Counted from the stretch's first letter, positions 16,147 to 24,975 are shown. The stretch: 64,000 nucleotides of DNA from Palsa-504 sp963808315 (GCA_963808315.1 CAWEFK010000001.1:186001-250000); one strand, 5' to 3'. Notes: a model not told the origin generated them from the letters alone. Translations and numbers: made by a program.

Positions 16147-17995
16147 CTATTCGACGGTCACGCTCTTGGCCAGGTTGCGGGGCTTGTCGATGTCCCGGTT
16201 GAGTTCGGTCGCGACATGGTAGGCGAACAACTGCAGCGGAACGTTCAGCAGCAGGGGATCGAGTTCGGGTTCGCCTCGGGGGACGCGGATCACCGCGTCG
16301 GCCAGGCCCGCCGGCAGGTCGGCGCTTGTCACCGCGATGACCGGGCCGCTCCGGGCCTTGATCTGCTCGATCGTGGAGATGTTCTTGGCCAGCAGCTCGT
16401 CCGCGGGAACGATGACCACGCTCGGCATGGACTGGTTGATCAGCGCGAGCGGGCCGTGCTTGAGCTCGGCCGCCTGGTAGGCCTCAGCGTGGACATAGGA
16501 GACCTCCTTGAGCTTCTGAGCGCCCTCGCGGGCCACCGGCCAGCCCCGGACCCGGCCGATGAAGAACATGTGCTCGGCATCGGCAAAGTCCCGGGCGACC
16601 TTGGCGATATGGTCCTCTTGCGCCAGCACCTGCTCGATCTGCCCGGGCAGCGCGCGCAGGCCGGCCACGATGCGCTGACCGGACGCCGAGGACAGGTCGC
16701 GCACCCGGCCGAGCAGCAGGGCGAACAGGGCGAACGAGGCCGCCATGTTCGTCAGGGCCTTGGTCGACGCGACCGCGATCTCCGGGCCGGCGTGCAGGAA
16801 GACCCCGCTGCCGCACTCCCGGCCGATCGCGCTGCCCACCACGTTGACCGCCCCGATGACCTGACCGCCCTTGCGGCGCAGCTCCTGCACGGCCATCAGC
16901 GTGTCCAGCGTCTCGCCGGACTGGCTGACCGCCACGTAGAGCGTGTCGGGGTCCACCACCGGATTGCGGTACCTGAACTCCGAGGCCGGCTCGGCATCGG
17001 ACGGAATCCGGGCCAGCTCCTCGGTCAGCACCGCGCCCATCTGGCCGGCGTAATAGGCCGACCCGCAGCCGAGGAACTTCACCTGCCTGATCGACCTGAG
17101 CTGCCGGGCGTCCAGGTTGATCCCGCCCAGCCGGGCGGTCGAGAACCGGTCATCGAGCCGGCCGCGCAGGGCCCGGCGCAGCGCCTCCGGCTGCTCGTGG
17201 ATCTCCTTGCGCATGTAGTCCTCGTACGGGCCGAGCTCGTAGTCGCCCGCTTCGTGCCTCCACGGTGGTGGGCGCCTTGCGACCGCCCGCGCCGCGCCGG
17301 CCGGAGTCATCGAGCGCCGCCGTCGTGTAGTCCGCGGCGCGCACCGTGGCGATCTCCGCGTCGTCCAGGTACACCACCTGCTTGGTGTACCGCACCAGCG
17401 CGGCGACATCGGAGGCGATGAACATCTCGGACTCGCCGATGCCCAGCACGATGGGACTGCCGTTGCGGGCCACCACGAGCTCGTTCGGGTGCCTGATGTC
17501 GAGCACGACCAGGCCGTAGGTGCCTTCCACGTGGCGCAGCGCCCGGCGGACCGCGTCCTCCAGGCTCCCCGGGTTGGCGTCGTCGTCCGACTCGGCCGCG
17601 ATCAGGTGGGCCAGCGCTTCGGTGTCCGTGTCGCTGACCAGCTTGACCCCGCGGGCCGACAGGGTGTCTCTGAGCTGCTCGGCGTTCTCGATGATGCCGT
17701 TGTGCACGACGGCGATGCGGCCCCGGGTGTCCATATGCGGATGGGCGTTGACCTCGTTGGGTTCACCGTGGGTGGCCCACCTGGTGTGGCCGATGCCGAT
17801 CGTCGCCTTGGTCCGGTCACCCACCCGGTCCCTGAGATCCTGGACCCGGCCCGCGGTCTTGGTGACCTGCAACTTGTTCCGGTAGATAACGGCCAGGCCA
17901 GCCGAGTCGTAACCGCGGTACTCCAGGCTTCTGAGCCCCTCGAGCAGGACAGGAATGGCATCCCTGCGACCGATGTACCCCACGATTCCGCACAC
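16147..17995 (-). CDS. glmS: glutamine-fructose-6-phosphate aminotransferase GlmS, frame broken once
   Basis: The glutaminase domain begins MCGIVGYIGRRDA, with catalytic Cys2. It also shows GHTRWATHGEPNEVNAHPH and VVHNGIIEN. Two SIS sugar-isomerase domains follow (GCGSAYYAGQMGA, VSQSGETLDTLMA, then HMFFIGRVRGWPVA and ELKHGPLALI), ending DKPRNLAKSVTVE. The frame shifts in the interdomain linker near 17254-17258. Dropping one base restores 615 residues, the usual GlmS length. The enzyme makes glucosamine-6-phosphate for cell-wall synthesis and is normally essential, so a consensus error is more likely than true inactivation. No glmS ribozyme was seen. Four tandem repeats lie upstream. Confidence 0.92.
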
Positions 17996-18056
17996 GTCAA
18001 AGGTCTCCTGTCGGTTGGCATCCGGCCGAGCGCTCGCTCATGAGCCGTTGTCCGTC

Positions 18057-18131
18057 GGTTATCGGTTTGCGCTGGTTATCGGTTGGCGCTGGTAATCGGT
18101 TGGCGTTGCTGGTTATCGGTTTGCGTTGCCT
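18057..18131 (-). repeat. four tandem 17-21 base repeats upstream of glmS
   Basis: Units GGTTATCGGTTTGCGCT (18057-18073), GGTTATCGGTTGGCGCT (18074-18090), a 20-base variant (18091-18110) and a 21-base variant (18111-18131) fill the gap between glmS and the next gene. They lie 60-135 bases upstream of the glmS start. They could be operator repeats or plain slippage products. Confidence 0.75.
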
Positions 18132-18133
18132 GG

Positions 18134-18412
18134 CTATCCGTAGACGATGCGCCGGAGCTGGCGCTCCGACAGGCGGTGCGCCGCGAACCTGCGCTGATCG
18201 AGCTCGGCCGCGATCACGGACCAGATCTCCTCGTTCTTGCGCTGGCGTTGCTGCAGCTCGGCGTGGCGCCTGCGCACGAACGCCTCGACCGTTTCGTTAA
18301 AGTACGTCGTGACGTCCGCGATGACCCGGACCGCGGTGGGTTGCGACAGCCCGGTCGAAGCCGCCAGGTAGCGCACGAGGTCGGGCGGGATAGGGACGAC
18401 GGGTTCGGGCAT
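18134..18412 (-). CDS. conserved hypothetical protein, 92 aa
   Basis: The protein runs from ATG 18412 (behind GGAGG) to LSERQLRRIVYG. It is all-helical by appearance, with TGLSQPTAVRVIADVTTYF and a charged helix HAELQQRQRKNEEIW. The composition and codon use are normal for a real gene. I do not recognise the family. The N-terminal 35 residues could form a small DNA- or RNA-binding helix-turn-helix. A long inverted repeat in its leader suggests regulation, and it may share a message with glmS 138 bases downstream. Confidence 0.6.
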   Translation of the reverse strand: MPEPVVPIPPDLVRYLAASTGLSQPTAVRVIADVTTYFNETVEAFVRRRHAELQQRQRKNEEIWSVIAAELDQRRFAAHRLSERQLRRIVYG

Positions 18413-18448
18413 GCCTCCTTCTTACGTGCAAACTGGCGATTTTGGCAA

Positions 18449-18476
18449 AAATCCTGCCCGATAACGGGCAAGATTT
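18449..18476 (-). promoter_or_regulatory. 28-base near-perfect inverted repeat before the 92-aa gene
   Basis: AAATCCTGCCCG (18449-18460), ATAA, then CGGGCAAGATTT (18465-18476). The arms match at 11 of 12 positions. It lies 37-64 bases upstream of ATG 18412. A TTGACA on the same strand at 18490-18485 places the dyad where a repressor or RNA hairpin would act. It could be an operator or a 5'-UTR stem. Confidence 0.5.
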
Positions 18477-18597
18477 ACGCCGTTTGTCAACTCAAGAACG
18501 ACGGTAACGTCCCCCTCACGCGCGAGGCGTCGCTACTTCGACAATCTGTATTGTTGCATGCACTCTGAGTAGTTGACCAGGTGGGCACGAAGGAAGT

Positions 18598-18640
18598 CGA
18601 TGTGCCATAGCGACCCTTCTACGGGTGCAGTGGCACATCG
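18598..18640. terminator. hairpin with perfect 10-bp arms
   Basis: CGATGTGCCA (18598-18607) and TGGCACATCG (18631-18640) are exact reverse complements. An inner ACCC/GGGT pair (18613-18616 and 18622-18625) extends the stem. There is no U-run. It lies between the 3' end of cyclase copy B and the upstream region of the 92-aa gene, so a terminator is the likeliest reading. Confidence 0.4.
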
Positions 18641-18649
18641 AGTACCTAC

Positions 18650-18703
18650 GGCGAGGCGAGGCGAGGGAGGCGAGGCGAGGAAGGCGAGGCGAGGCGAGGC
18701 GAG
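18650..18703. repeat. GGCGA tandem microsatellite
   Basis: About ten imperfect copies of GGCGA lie in the intergenic stretch between cyclase copy B and the hairpin. No coding role was seen. Confidence 0.85.
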
Positions 18704-18754
18704 CGGGAGACCGGTAGGAAGCTGGTGGGCGGGCGGTGGGCGGGGGGTGCGGGG

Positions 18755-20053
18755 TTAGGGGCTGGAGACCTGCGCGGCTGAGCTGATCACGTGGGTCCGG
18801 TTACGGCCGGTTTCCTTGGCGTGGTACAGCGCCGCGTCGGCGGCGGCGAGCATGTCGGTCAGCTCGCGGCTGTCACCGTCCAGGGCGGCGACCCCGACCG
18901 AGATAGTGAGCCTGACGCACGGCCCGGACTCGTCCGCGTCGTTGACCGGGATGGACAGCGCGGCCACGTGCGCGCGGAGCCGCTCGGCGACGTTCAGCGC
19001 GTCGACCTCGCGGGCGTGTGGCAGCAGCACCACGAATTCTTCGCCGCCGAAACGCCCGGCCACGTCGTAGATCCGCAGCTGGCCGCGCAGCTCGTCGGTG
19101 ACCGCCCGCAGCGCCTTATCCCCGATCAGGTGCCCGTAGGTGTCGTTGACCACCTTGAAGTGATCGATGTCGACCAGGGCCAACGCCAGCGGGGTCCCGG
19201 TCCGGATGGCGCGGGCGATCTCTACCCTCGCCTCCTGCTCCCAGGTCGCCGCGTTGAGCAAGCCCGTCTTGGTGTCGATGCGGGACTGGGCGACAAGCTG
19301 CGCATGCATGATGAATCGCCGGGCCAGCAAGACGGTCGGCACGGCGAAGACAGCCAGCGCGGCGTTCACGGCCACCACCACGGTGACCAGAACGCCCAGA
19401 TCGAACTCGGCGAAGTCGCCTTGCAGGGCCTCGCGGTTCAGTTCCAGGTCAGCCAGCCCGATGCTGGGGTCGGTCAGCTTTATCGCAATGACAATCAGGT
19501 AGTGCGTTTCCCCGGCCGCCGATGATCTCGCAGATCGCCACCGCCGCGGTCCAGCTCAGAGCGTGCAGGCCGGTGCCGATGTGGCCGCCGGCGAAGGAGC
19601 CGGGGAAGGCGCGGAACACCACGGCCGCGGCCCCGTAGGCCAGGCTGATGCGCCGCACCGCTGAACACCCGCCGGTACACCACGCCCTTGTGAACGCGCC
19701 ATTGGGTCAGCATGTAGAGCGGGACCGGCGTCACCATGGCGTAGATGGGCGGCAGCAAGATCGCGATGGGTAGCACCCAGACGGTGAGGAAGTCCCTGGT
19801 CATCCCGCCCTGGAGGTAGGCCATCCGGGGCGTCGCCGCCACCGAGACCAGCCCGCAGCCCAGGAGCAGCAGGAATTTCCACGAGGTCGGCCGTGTGCCA
19901 GGTCGTCTGGGACGACGCGAAGCAGATCGCCACGACGGCGGCCAGCACCACCGCCCCGACGTAGGTACGGAGCATCCAGGGAAGATGCCACCATGCCCAC
20001 TTCGCGGCAACCGCTCGGGCCCGCGAGCGGCGGGGTACGGACGAGGCTTCCAT
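18755..20053 (-). pseudogene. membrane diguanylate cyclase (copy B), three single-base insertions
   Basis: Aligning by eye with copy A shows the same multi-helix sensor and GGDEF domain, with intact DIDHFKVVNDTYGHLIGD and RFGGEEFVVLL. The reading frame slips three times in the N-terminal half, at about 19876 (extra base in AATTT), 19650 and 19505. Each slip is one extra base relative to copy A, and the third returns to the starting frame. Removing the three gives 431 residues, close to copy A's 450. As written, the membrane sensor is scrambled while the GGDEF half remains open (from about 19500, with an in-frame start at 19381). It is either a decaying paralogue or a region with consensus errors. 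Confidence 0.75.
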
Positions 20054-20103
20054 AGTCCACCGTTTCGGATGGGACTCGACATGCTCCTGTCTGGTCGGCA
20101 GCT

Positions 20104-20145
20104 CACCGTAAAGGACTAGCTCCGTATAGCTACCTTAACTCATCT
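20104..20145. promoter_or_regulatory. conserved 42-base divergent block, copy B
   Basis: This is the partner of 15781-15822, with three mismatches, all in the central 6-mer. It starts 50 bases upstream of the copy-B cyclase start, the same spacing as in copy A, and is followed by the tiny ORFs on the plus strand. Confidence 0.6.
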
Positions 20146-20206
20146 GTAGCCATCTTGGACACTATTGATCCTGATTCCCATACATCGCGTCATAAAGAGG
20201 AGCTAA

Positions 20207-20275
20207 ATGGTGATTGACGAGCCACGATTACCCCGCGTGCCTGCGCCCGGGGAGGCTTTTCGCAGCTATCTATAG
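20207..20275 (+). CDS. 22-residue peptide ORF (MVIDEP...SYL)
   Basis: ATG 20207 lies six bases after GAGGAG, and the ORF ends at TAG 20273-20275. It is proline-rich in the middle (RLPRVPAPG) and ends AFRSYL. The first six codons correspond to MLVNEP in copy A. A perfect 8-bp hairpin, GCAGCTAT/ATAGCTGC (20262-20279), covers its last codons and stop, directly before the ribosome site of the next hexapeptide ORF. Translation of one may therefore open the next. Confidence 0.4.
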   Translation: MVIDEPRLPRVPAPGEAFRSYL

Positions 20276-20296
20276 CTGCCGGAGGGAGGAGCGACC

Positions 20297-20317
20297 ATGC
20301 GCGTCACTTGGTCCTGA
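20297..20317 (+). CDS. hexapeptide ORF MRVTWS (MRxTWx family)
   Basis: GGAGGGAGGA at 20281-20290 is six bases before ATG 20297. The ORF is M-R-V-T-W-S and ends at TGA 20315-20317. It has the same length and the same Arg2, Thr4 and Trp5 as the ORFs at 15973 and 20364. Confidence 0.5.
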   Translation: MRVTWS

Positions 20318-20363
20318 GCATGCCACCGCGACCGGAAAGCATCACCCGAGAGGAGAATTCACA

Positions 20364-20384
20364 ATGCGCGACACGTGGACTTGA
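20364..20384 (+). CDS. hexapeptide ORF MRDTWT (MRxTWx family)
   Basis: GAGAGGAG at 20348-20355 is eight bases before ATG 20364. The ORF is M-R-D-T-W-T and ends at TGA 20382-20384. It is the second hexapeptide in tandem, 46 bases after the first. Six bases later lies the end of the convergent MFS gene, so no larger gene follows on this strand. Confidence 0.5.
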   Translation: MRDTWT

Positions 20385-20390
20385 GCCCGC

Positions 20391-21746
20391 TCAGCGGCCG
20401 CTGTGGTTTGATTCGCGCAGCGGCACCGAACGTGCCGTCGTGGCACTGGCCGGGCGTCGGCCCGCGGCATGTCGCCCGCCGGGCGGTGACACCTGACGCC
20501 ACTTGAGCGTCAGCACCAAGGCTATGACGGCACCGATACCACCGCCCACTGCGACAACCGCCGCCGGACTGAACACAAGCGCCGCGGCGCTGGCGGCCAC
20601 GAAAGCGATGCCCTGGCCGACAATTACCCCCATGTTGGCCAGGCCGAAGGCCTGAGCCCGCCGTTCGTTCGGCACCCTCACGACGAAGGCGGTGTTGGCC
20701 GCGAGCTGGTAAACACCGAACGCGGCCGAGACGGAAAAGATCACCAGGGAGACGGCGAGACCGGGGTGGAGGGCCGTGAGGACCAGTGTGGCGCAGGTTA
20801 GCACGGCCAGCGGCCCCATCCACTCGGTACGCTGCCGAGGGCGGACGAACTTGGTGAACAGCGGCGTGGCGATCGTGGTGCTGAATGCGGTGGACGCCAG
20901 CACCAGGACGATCGCGATGGACCCGCCGCCGAGTTTGGTCGCGTAGGGCGCGGCGACGCCCTCGGGAATCGTGTAGAACGCCACCAGCCAGCCGAACAGC
21001 AACAGGGTGCGACGCCCCTGGTCGCCGAAGACCAGCCGGAAGCCGTCCCGCAGCTGCGTCAGCGGTGACGGCCGGGCCGAATCAGTCCGGGCGGCGCTCC
21101 TGGCCCGGATGCCGAACCCGATTAACAAGCCGGAGAACGCGAACGTCGCGGCGTCGATGGCGAACGAGCGCCTGAACCCGATGAAGGTCACCGCCAGTCC
21201 CGCGCCGGCCGCGCCGATCACCTGGCAGGCCAGGAACGTCGTCTGGATCACCGCCGTACCCAGCGCGTAGCGCTCGCCCTTCAAGATGTCGGGAGTGATG
21301 GAAGCGCGGGCCGATTCGAACGGCGCCGCGAACATCATGGTCGCGAACAGCAGCGCGACCAGGGCCTGCCACGGCATGCGGGGAATCAGCATGGCCGCCA
21401 CCAGGACCATCCGGACCACGTCGCAGACGACCATGACCGTACGGCGCGGCCGCCGGTCCGACAGGTCGGCCAGGAACAGGCCGCCGATCACCCAGGGCAG
21501 GTACCCGGCCGCGTAGGTTATGCCGGTGTACAGCGCGTTGTGGGTCTGGTCGAAGACCAGCAGGACGAGCGCGACCAGGACCAGGCGGTCGCCCGCCACG
21601 GATAGGACTTCGGAGAGCCACAAGGCCCGGAATTCGCGCACCGCGAAGACGTCGCGGAACGAGGCCCGCGGCGGCACAGCACCTTCCACTGTGACCCTTC
21701 TGTCCAGACCCGCACTCCGCCGTCCGTTGTGGTCACTCACGTTCAT
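20391..21746 (-). CDS. MFS transporter (DHA3-like, enterobactin-exporter/tetV type)
   Basis: 451 residues with about 12 hydrophobic segments. The N-terminal FREFRALWLSEVLSVAGDRL-type opening (here VREFRALWLSEVLS) and the loop LADLSDRRPRRTVMVVCDVVRM are typical of DHA3-like MFS exporters. The late FVVRVPNERRAQAFGLANMG is the equivalent loop in the second half. The substrate cannot be read from sequence. The last ~35 residues are an Arg/Ser-rich cytoplasmic tail. Its stop lies six bases from the convergent MRDTWT ORF. Confidence 0.88.
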   Translation of the reverse strand: MNVSDHNGRRSAGLDRRVTVEGAVPPRASFRDVFAVREFRALWLSEVLSVAGDRLVLVALVLLVFDQTHNALYTGITYAAGYLPWVIGGLFLADLSDRRPRRTVMVVCDVVRMVLVAAMLIPRMPWQALVALLFATMMFAAPFESARASITPDILKGERYALGTAVIQTTFLACQVIGAAGAGLAVTFIGFRRSFAIDAATFAFSGLLIGFGIRARSAARTDSARPSPLTQLRDGFRLVFGDQGRRTLLLFGWLVAFYTIPEGVAAPYATKLGGGSIAIVLVLASTAFSTTIATPLFTKFVRPRQRTEWMGPLAVLTCATLVLTALHPGLAVSLVIFSVSAAFGVYQLAANTAFVVRVPNERRAQAFGLANMGVIVGQGIAFVAASAAALVFSPAAVVAVGGGIGAVIALVLTLKWRQVSPPGGRHAAGRRPASATTARSVPLRESNHSGR

Positions 21747-22115
21747 GATGGCTCACCACAGGTGTATACCGCAACAAGTCGTGCGGAATCGGTCACCCAT
21801 GGTTCCCTGCGCCGCGGGCGCGGCCATCCGGGCCACGGACCGGTGCGGACGCCGGCCCGTCCCGCGCCCTCCCGTAACCGATGGCGGGCGCGCCTTTATT
21901 CTGGCCGGAGGCGGAATAGCGTGTCCTCGATACCGTGCATTCACGACAAAGTGTGCCAGCGCCGCAGTTTCAGTAATCGGGAGACTGCCACGCGCGGCCG
22001 TTCGGCTGAGGTAATTAAGTCAGAACGGGCCGTGGTTCTTGCCCGCGGGAGGCAGAATCCGCTCTGGGGGGTTGATCAGTGTGACCCCACGTCACTATCC
22101 GATCGGGAGCACACC
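21747..22115. other. divergent intergenic region, no gene recognised
   Basis: 369 bases separate the MFS gene from the protease. It holds GGTATACAC-type sequence just before the MFS start on the minus strand and GATCGGGAG, the ribosome site for ATG 22116. The plus frame is open through here but shows no family features. Confidence 0.5.
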
Positions 22116-24037
22116 ATGGCTGATTCATCATTGGTACCACTATCCGGCAGCGAGCGTGCGTCGCTGGCCAGCGCCGTTCCGGCTGGCCAGCTTGACACCT
22201 CCGAGCCGGCCGAGCTGACCCTGGTGCTGCGGCGCCGGGCCGCCTTGCCTTACGACGTGATCGCCGGACCCACGGTCCTGACCAGCGACGAGCTGGCGGA
22301 GCAGTACGGCGCCGACCCCGCCGACGTCGACCTTGTCCGGCAGACGCTCACCGGCCTCGGCCTGCAGGTCACGGCCGTCTACCCGGCGTCGCGCCGGGTC
22401 AAGGTGGCGGGCACCGTGGGCGAGCTGTCCAGCGCGTTCGGCGTGACGCTGCAGCAGGTCAGCAGCACGGGCCCGGGCGGCCAGGTGGTGACACACCGTT
22501 ACCGCGAGGGGGCGCTGTACGTTCCGGCCGCGCTGGCCGGGGTCGTGCTGGCCGTGCTCGGCCTGGACACCAGGCCGCAGTTCCGGGCGCACTTCCGGAC
22601 CAGCGACGCGGCCGCGGCGCAGGGCACCTCGTACCCGCCGAACCAGGTGGCCGAGCTCTACGGGTTCCCGGCCGGCACGACCGGGGCCGGCCAGACGATC
22701 GCGGTCATCGAGCTCGGCGGCGGCTTCGCCGCCAGTGACCTGGACACCTACTTCGGTGGGCTGGGCCTGCCGGTCCCGTCAATCACCGCGGTGGGCGTGG
22801 ACGGGGCGTCGAACGCGCCTGGTTCCGATCCCACCGGAGCCGATGTCGAGGTCAACCTGGACATCGACGTCATCGGCGCGGCCGCACCGGGCGCGACGCA
22901 GATCGTGTACTTCGCGCCGAACAACGGTGACCAGGGCTTCGTGGACGCGATCTCCGAGGCCGCGCAGGCCAGCCCGGCGCCGATCGCCATCTCGATCAGC
23001 TGGGGCCAGTCCGAGGACTCCTGGACCGCGCAGGGGCGCACCGCCATGGACGCGGCGATGGCCGACGCGGCCGCGCTCGGCATCACCGTCTGCGCGGCCG
23101 CGGGCGACAACGGCAGCGGCGACGCCGTCACCGACGGCCAGCCTCACGTCGACTTCCCCGCCGCCAGCCCGCACGCGCTGGGCTGCGGCGGGACCAAGCT
23201 GCTGGCGGAGGTGTCGACCGGCACCATCACCTCCGAGGTGGTCTGGAACGAGACGGCCTCGGGTGAAGGGGCCGGCGGCGGCGGGGTCAGCGACCAGTTC
23301 GCGCTGCCGTCCTGGCAGGCCACCGCCGGGGTGCCGCCCCGGGCCAGCGCTTCGGCCACGACCGCAGCTGGGGCGGCGGGAGCCGGGGCGGCGGGACGGC
23401 CGGGGCGGCGGGAGCCGGGGCGGCGGAGTCGGCCGCGAGCGGGATCGACGGCGTCGACAGCGAGTACCACCGGCGGCACCGGACCCGGACGGGCACGGGC
23501 ACCGGGACGGGCACGGGCACGGGCACGGGCACCGGTACGGGCACCGGGACGGGCACCGGAACCGGGACGGGCACCGGTACGGGCACCGGGACGGGCACCG
23601 GGACGGGCACCGGAACCGGGACGGGCACCGGTACGGGCACCGGGACGGGCACCGGGACGGGCACCGGAACCGGGACGGGGACGGGGACGGGCGGCGGCGC
23701 GGGTGGTCGGGGGGTGCCGGACGTGGCGGGCAACGCCGACCCGACGACCGGTTACTCGGTCTACGCGGACAGCAAGGCGCAGGTCGTGGGGGGTACCAGC
23801 GCGGTGGCACCGCTGTGGGCCGCGCTGATCAGCCGGCTCGCGGAGGCGACCGGGCAGCGGTTCGGCCTTCTCCAGCCCACTTTGTACGCGGGCATCACTC
23901 CCGGTACCGACGTGGCCGGCTTTAAGGACATCACCAGCGGAAACAACGGCGCTTACGCGGCCGGCCCCGGCTGGGACGCCTGCACCGGCCTGGGCAGCCC
24001 GGACGGCGCAGCCCTACTCAAGAGGCTCCAGGCCTAA
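22116..24037 (+). CDS. S53 serine-carboxyl peptidase (sedolisin/kumamolisin-like), frame broken once
   Basis: Starting at ATG 22116. An activation prodomain (~1-165, with TLTGLGLQVTAVYP and VTHRYREGALYVP) precedes the catalytic domain. The family Glu and Asp lie in DVEVNLDIDVIGAAAPG. The oxyanion Asp is in AAAGDNGSGDA, and the Ser is in VVGGTSAVAPLWAAL. Between SWQATAGVPP and GRGVPDVAGNADPTTGY lies a ~120-residue insertion, mostly a Gly-Thr repeat. The frame must shift by one base near 23392 to connect the halves, which gives 640 residues. There is no N-terminal signal peptide, as in several kumamolisin relatives, so the export route is unclear. These are acid-active endopeptidases. Confidence 0.85.
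23487..23700 (+). repeat. minisatellite encoding (Gly-Thr)n in the S53 protease
   Basis: About 210 bases are built from GGCACCGGGACG/GGCACCGGAACC/GGCACCGGTACG units, arranged in a ~42-base higher-order period repeated about three times. In the frame that continues into the C-terminal catalytic half it reads as an uninterrupted Gly-Thr repeat. The other strand reads Val-Pro. The array is a likely site of length variation. Confidence 0.85.
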
Positions 24038-24930
24038 CCCCCGGGGGACCTTGGGTCTCGCTGCTTGATCGCGGTCAGAAACGGTCGTATGGGCCGCGTC
24101 TGTATCAAGTAGTGGTGTGCGGGTTTGACGTGCCAGGGGTACTGCGGCGGTTTTTGAGGGTGCCGTGGCGGTGCTGGCGGCGAGGTTCGCGGTGGTGCGG
24201 CCGGTCGCGGATGAGCGGGTGCGGGACCACGGCTTCCCCCCGGGGGAGCTGGGAAGATCACCCCGTGCGGCATCTTTGGCATCGCCTCCAGGACCGGGTT
24301 CGGGTCTGCCGGGATCAGCTGCGGCACGGCGGCGTTCACTGTCAGTGCGCTGCGGGGACGGGGGCGGCGCGAAGGCGCGGCCCCCGTCCCTGTGACGCGG
24401 CGGCGGCTGGTCACCTGCGGTGCCGGCGGCTCCGGCGGCTCCGGCGGGCTCCGGCGGCTCCGGCGGGCTCCGGCGGCTCCAGCGGCTCCAGCGGGCCGGG
24501 CCTGGAAGGATCAGCTCGCCCGCCCGGGCGGAGCAGGGCGGCCTGGCGGTCACTGTGAGGTCACTTCCCGCCCGGCGCGTAGTCAGTGGATGTGGCTCTC
24601 TACCGCAAAGAATCGGTACGCTGCCGCATTCTCCCGAAACTGGCGCTGTACGCGAGTGAGGGGAAACGTGTGCTGTGACGTGAGGGGCCGGTCAGCGCCT
24701 CCCGGCGGAGCGGGACGGCCCGATCCCGGGCTCGGGGCGACCCACCCGGCCAGGCTGTGCGCGGCGAACCAGCGACTGATGTTCTCCGCGTTGCGGGTGA
24801 GGAAGAACGCGCCCCGCGGGTTCGCGATCACGCCCGGCCCGGGGGCAGGCGAGAACCGGCGAGACGCCCGAAGTTAATAACAGACGCGGCCTATCTGACC
24901 GTTCCTGGCCACGATCATGAAAATAGTCGG
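24038..24930. other. ~900 bases without a recognisable gene; possible remnants
   Basis: Several overlapping open frames exist but none shows family motifs. A 9-base GGCTCCGGC tandem array lies at about 24427-24500. On the minus strand 24583-24831, the stretch VIANPRGAFFLTRNAENI followed by SRWFAAHSLAGWVA has natural codon use, then degenerates. It may be the broken end of a lost gene. Confidence 0.45.
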
Positions 24931-24975
24931 TTGACACTGCCAACTGGTTGTCGCATACTTTTGGTAGTTACTATC
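24931..24975 (+). promoter_or_regulatory. promoter and TetR operator candidate for the DHA2 exporter
   Basis: TTGACA (24931-24936) and CATACT (24954-24959) are separated by 17 bases. Just downstream, GGTAGTTACTATC (24963-24975) is a near-palindrome (GGTAGT against GATAGT around a central T). It overlaps the expected transcription start. The downstream TetR gene is a natural ligand-responsive repressor for it. Confidence 0.5.

Noticed and set aside
16042..17421. Long plus-strand open frame opposite glmS
   Set aside because: His/Arg/Gln-rich composition typical of an antisense frame in high-GC DNA. The minus strand encodes GlmS with all its motifs.
15973..20384. Hexapeptide ORFs as biarylitide RiPP precursors
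   Set aside because: Length and the Met-Arg start are similar, but position 3 is Ser/Val/Asp, not aromatic, and no cytochrome P450 gene is nearby. Kept only as a precedent for gene size.
23287..23733. Minus-strand ORF reading (Val-Pro)n
   Set aside because: It is the complement of the Gly-Thr repeat in the S53 gene. There are no other features.
24112..24558. Overlapping ORFs in the 24.0-24.9 kb gap as real genes
   Set aside because: Trp/Cys/Arg-rich or Pro-rich, with no family motif in any frame. The only natural-looking stretch is a short fragment on the minus strand.
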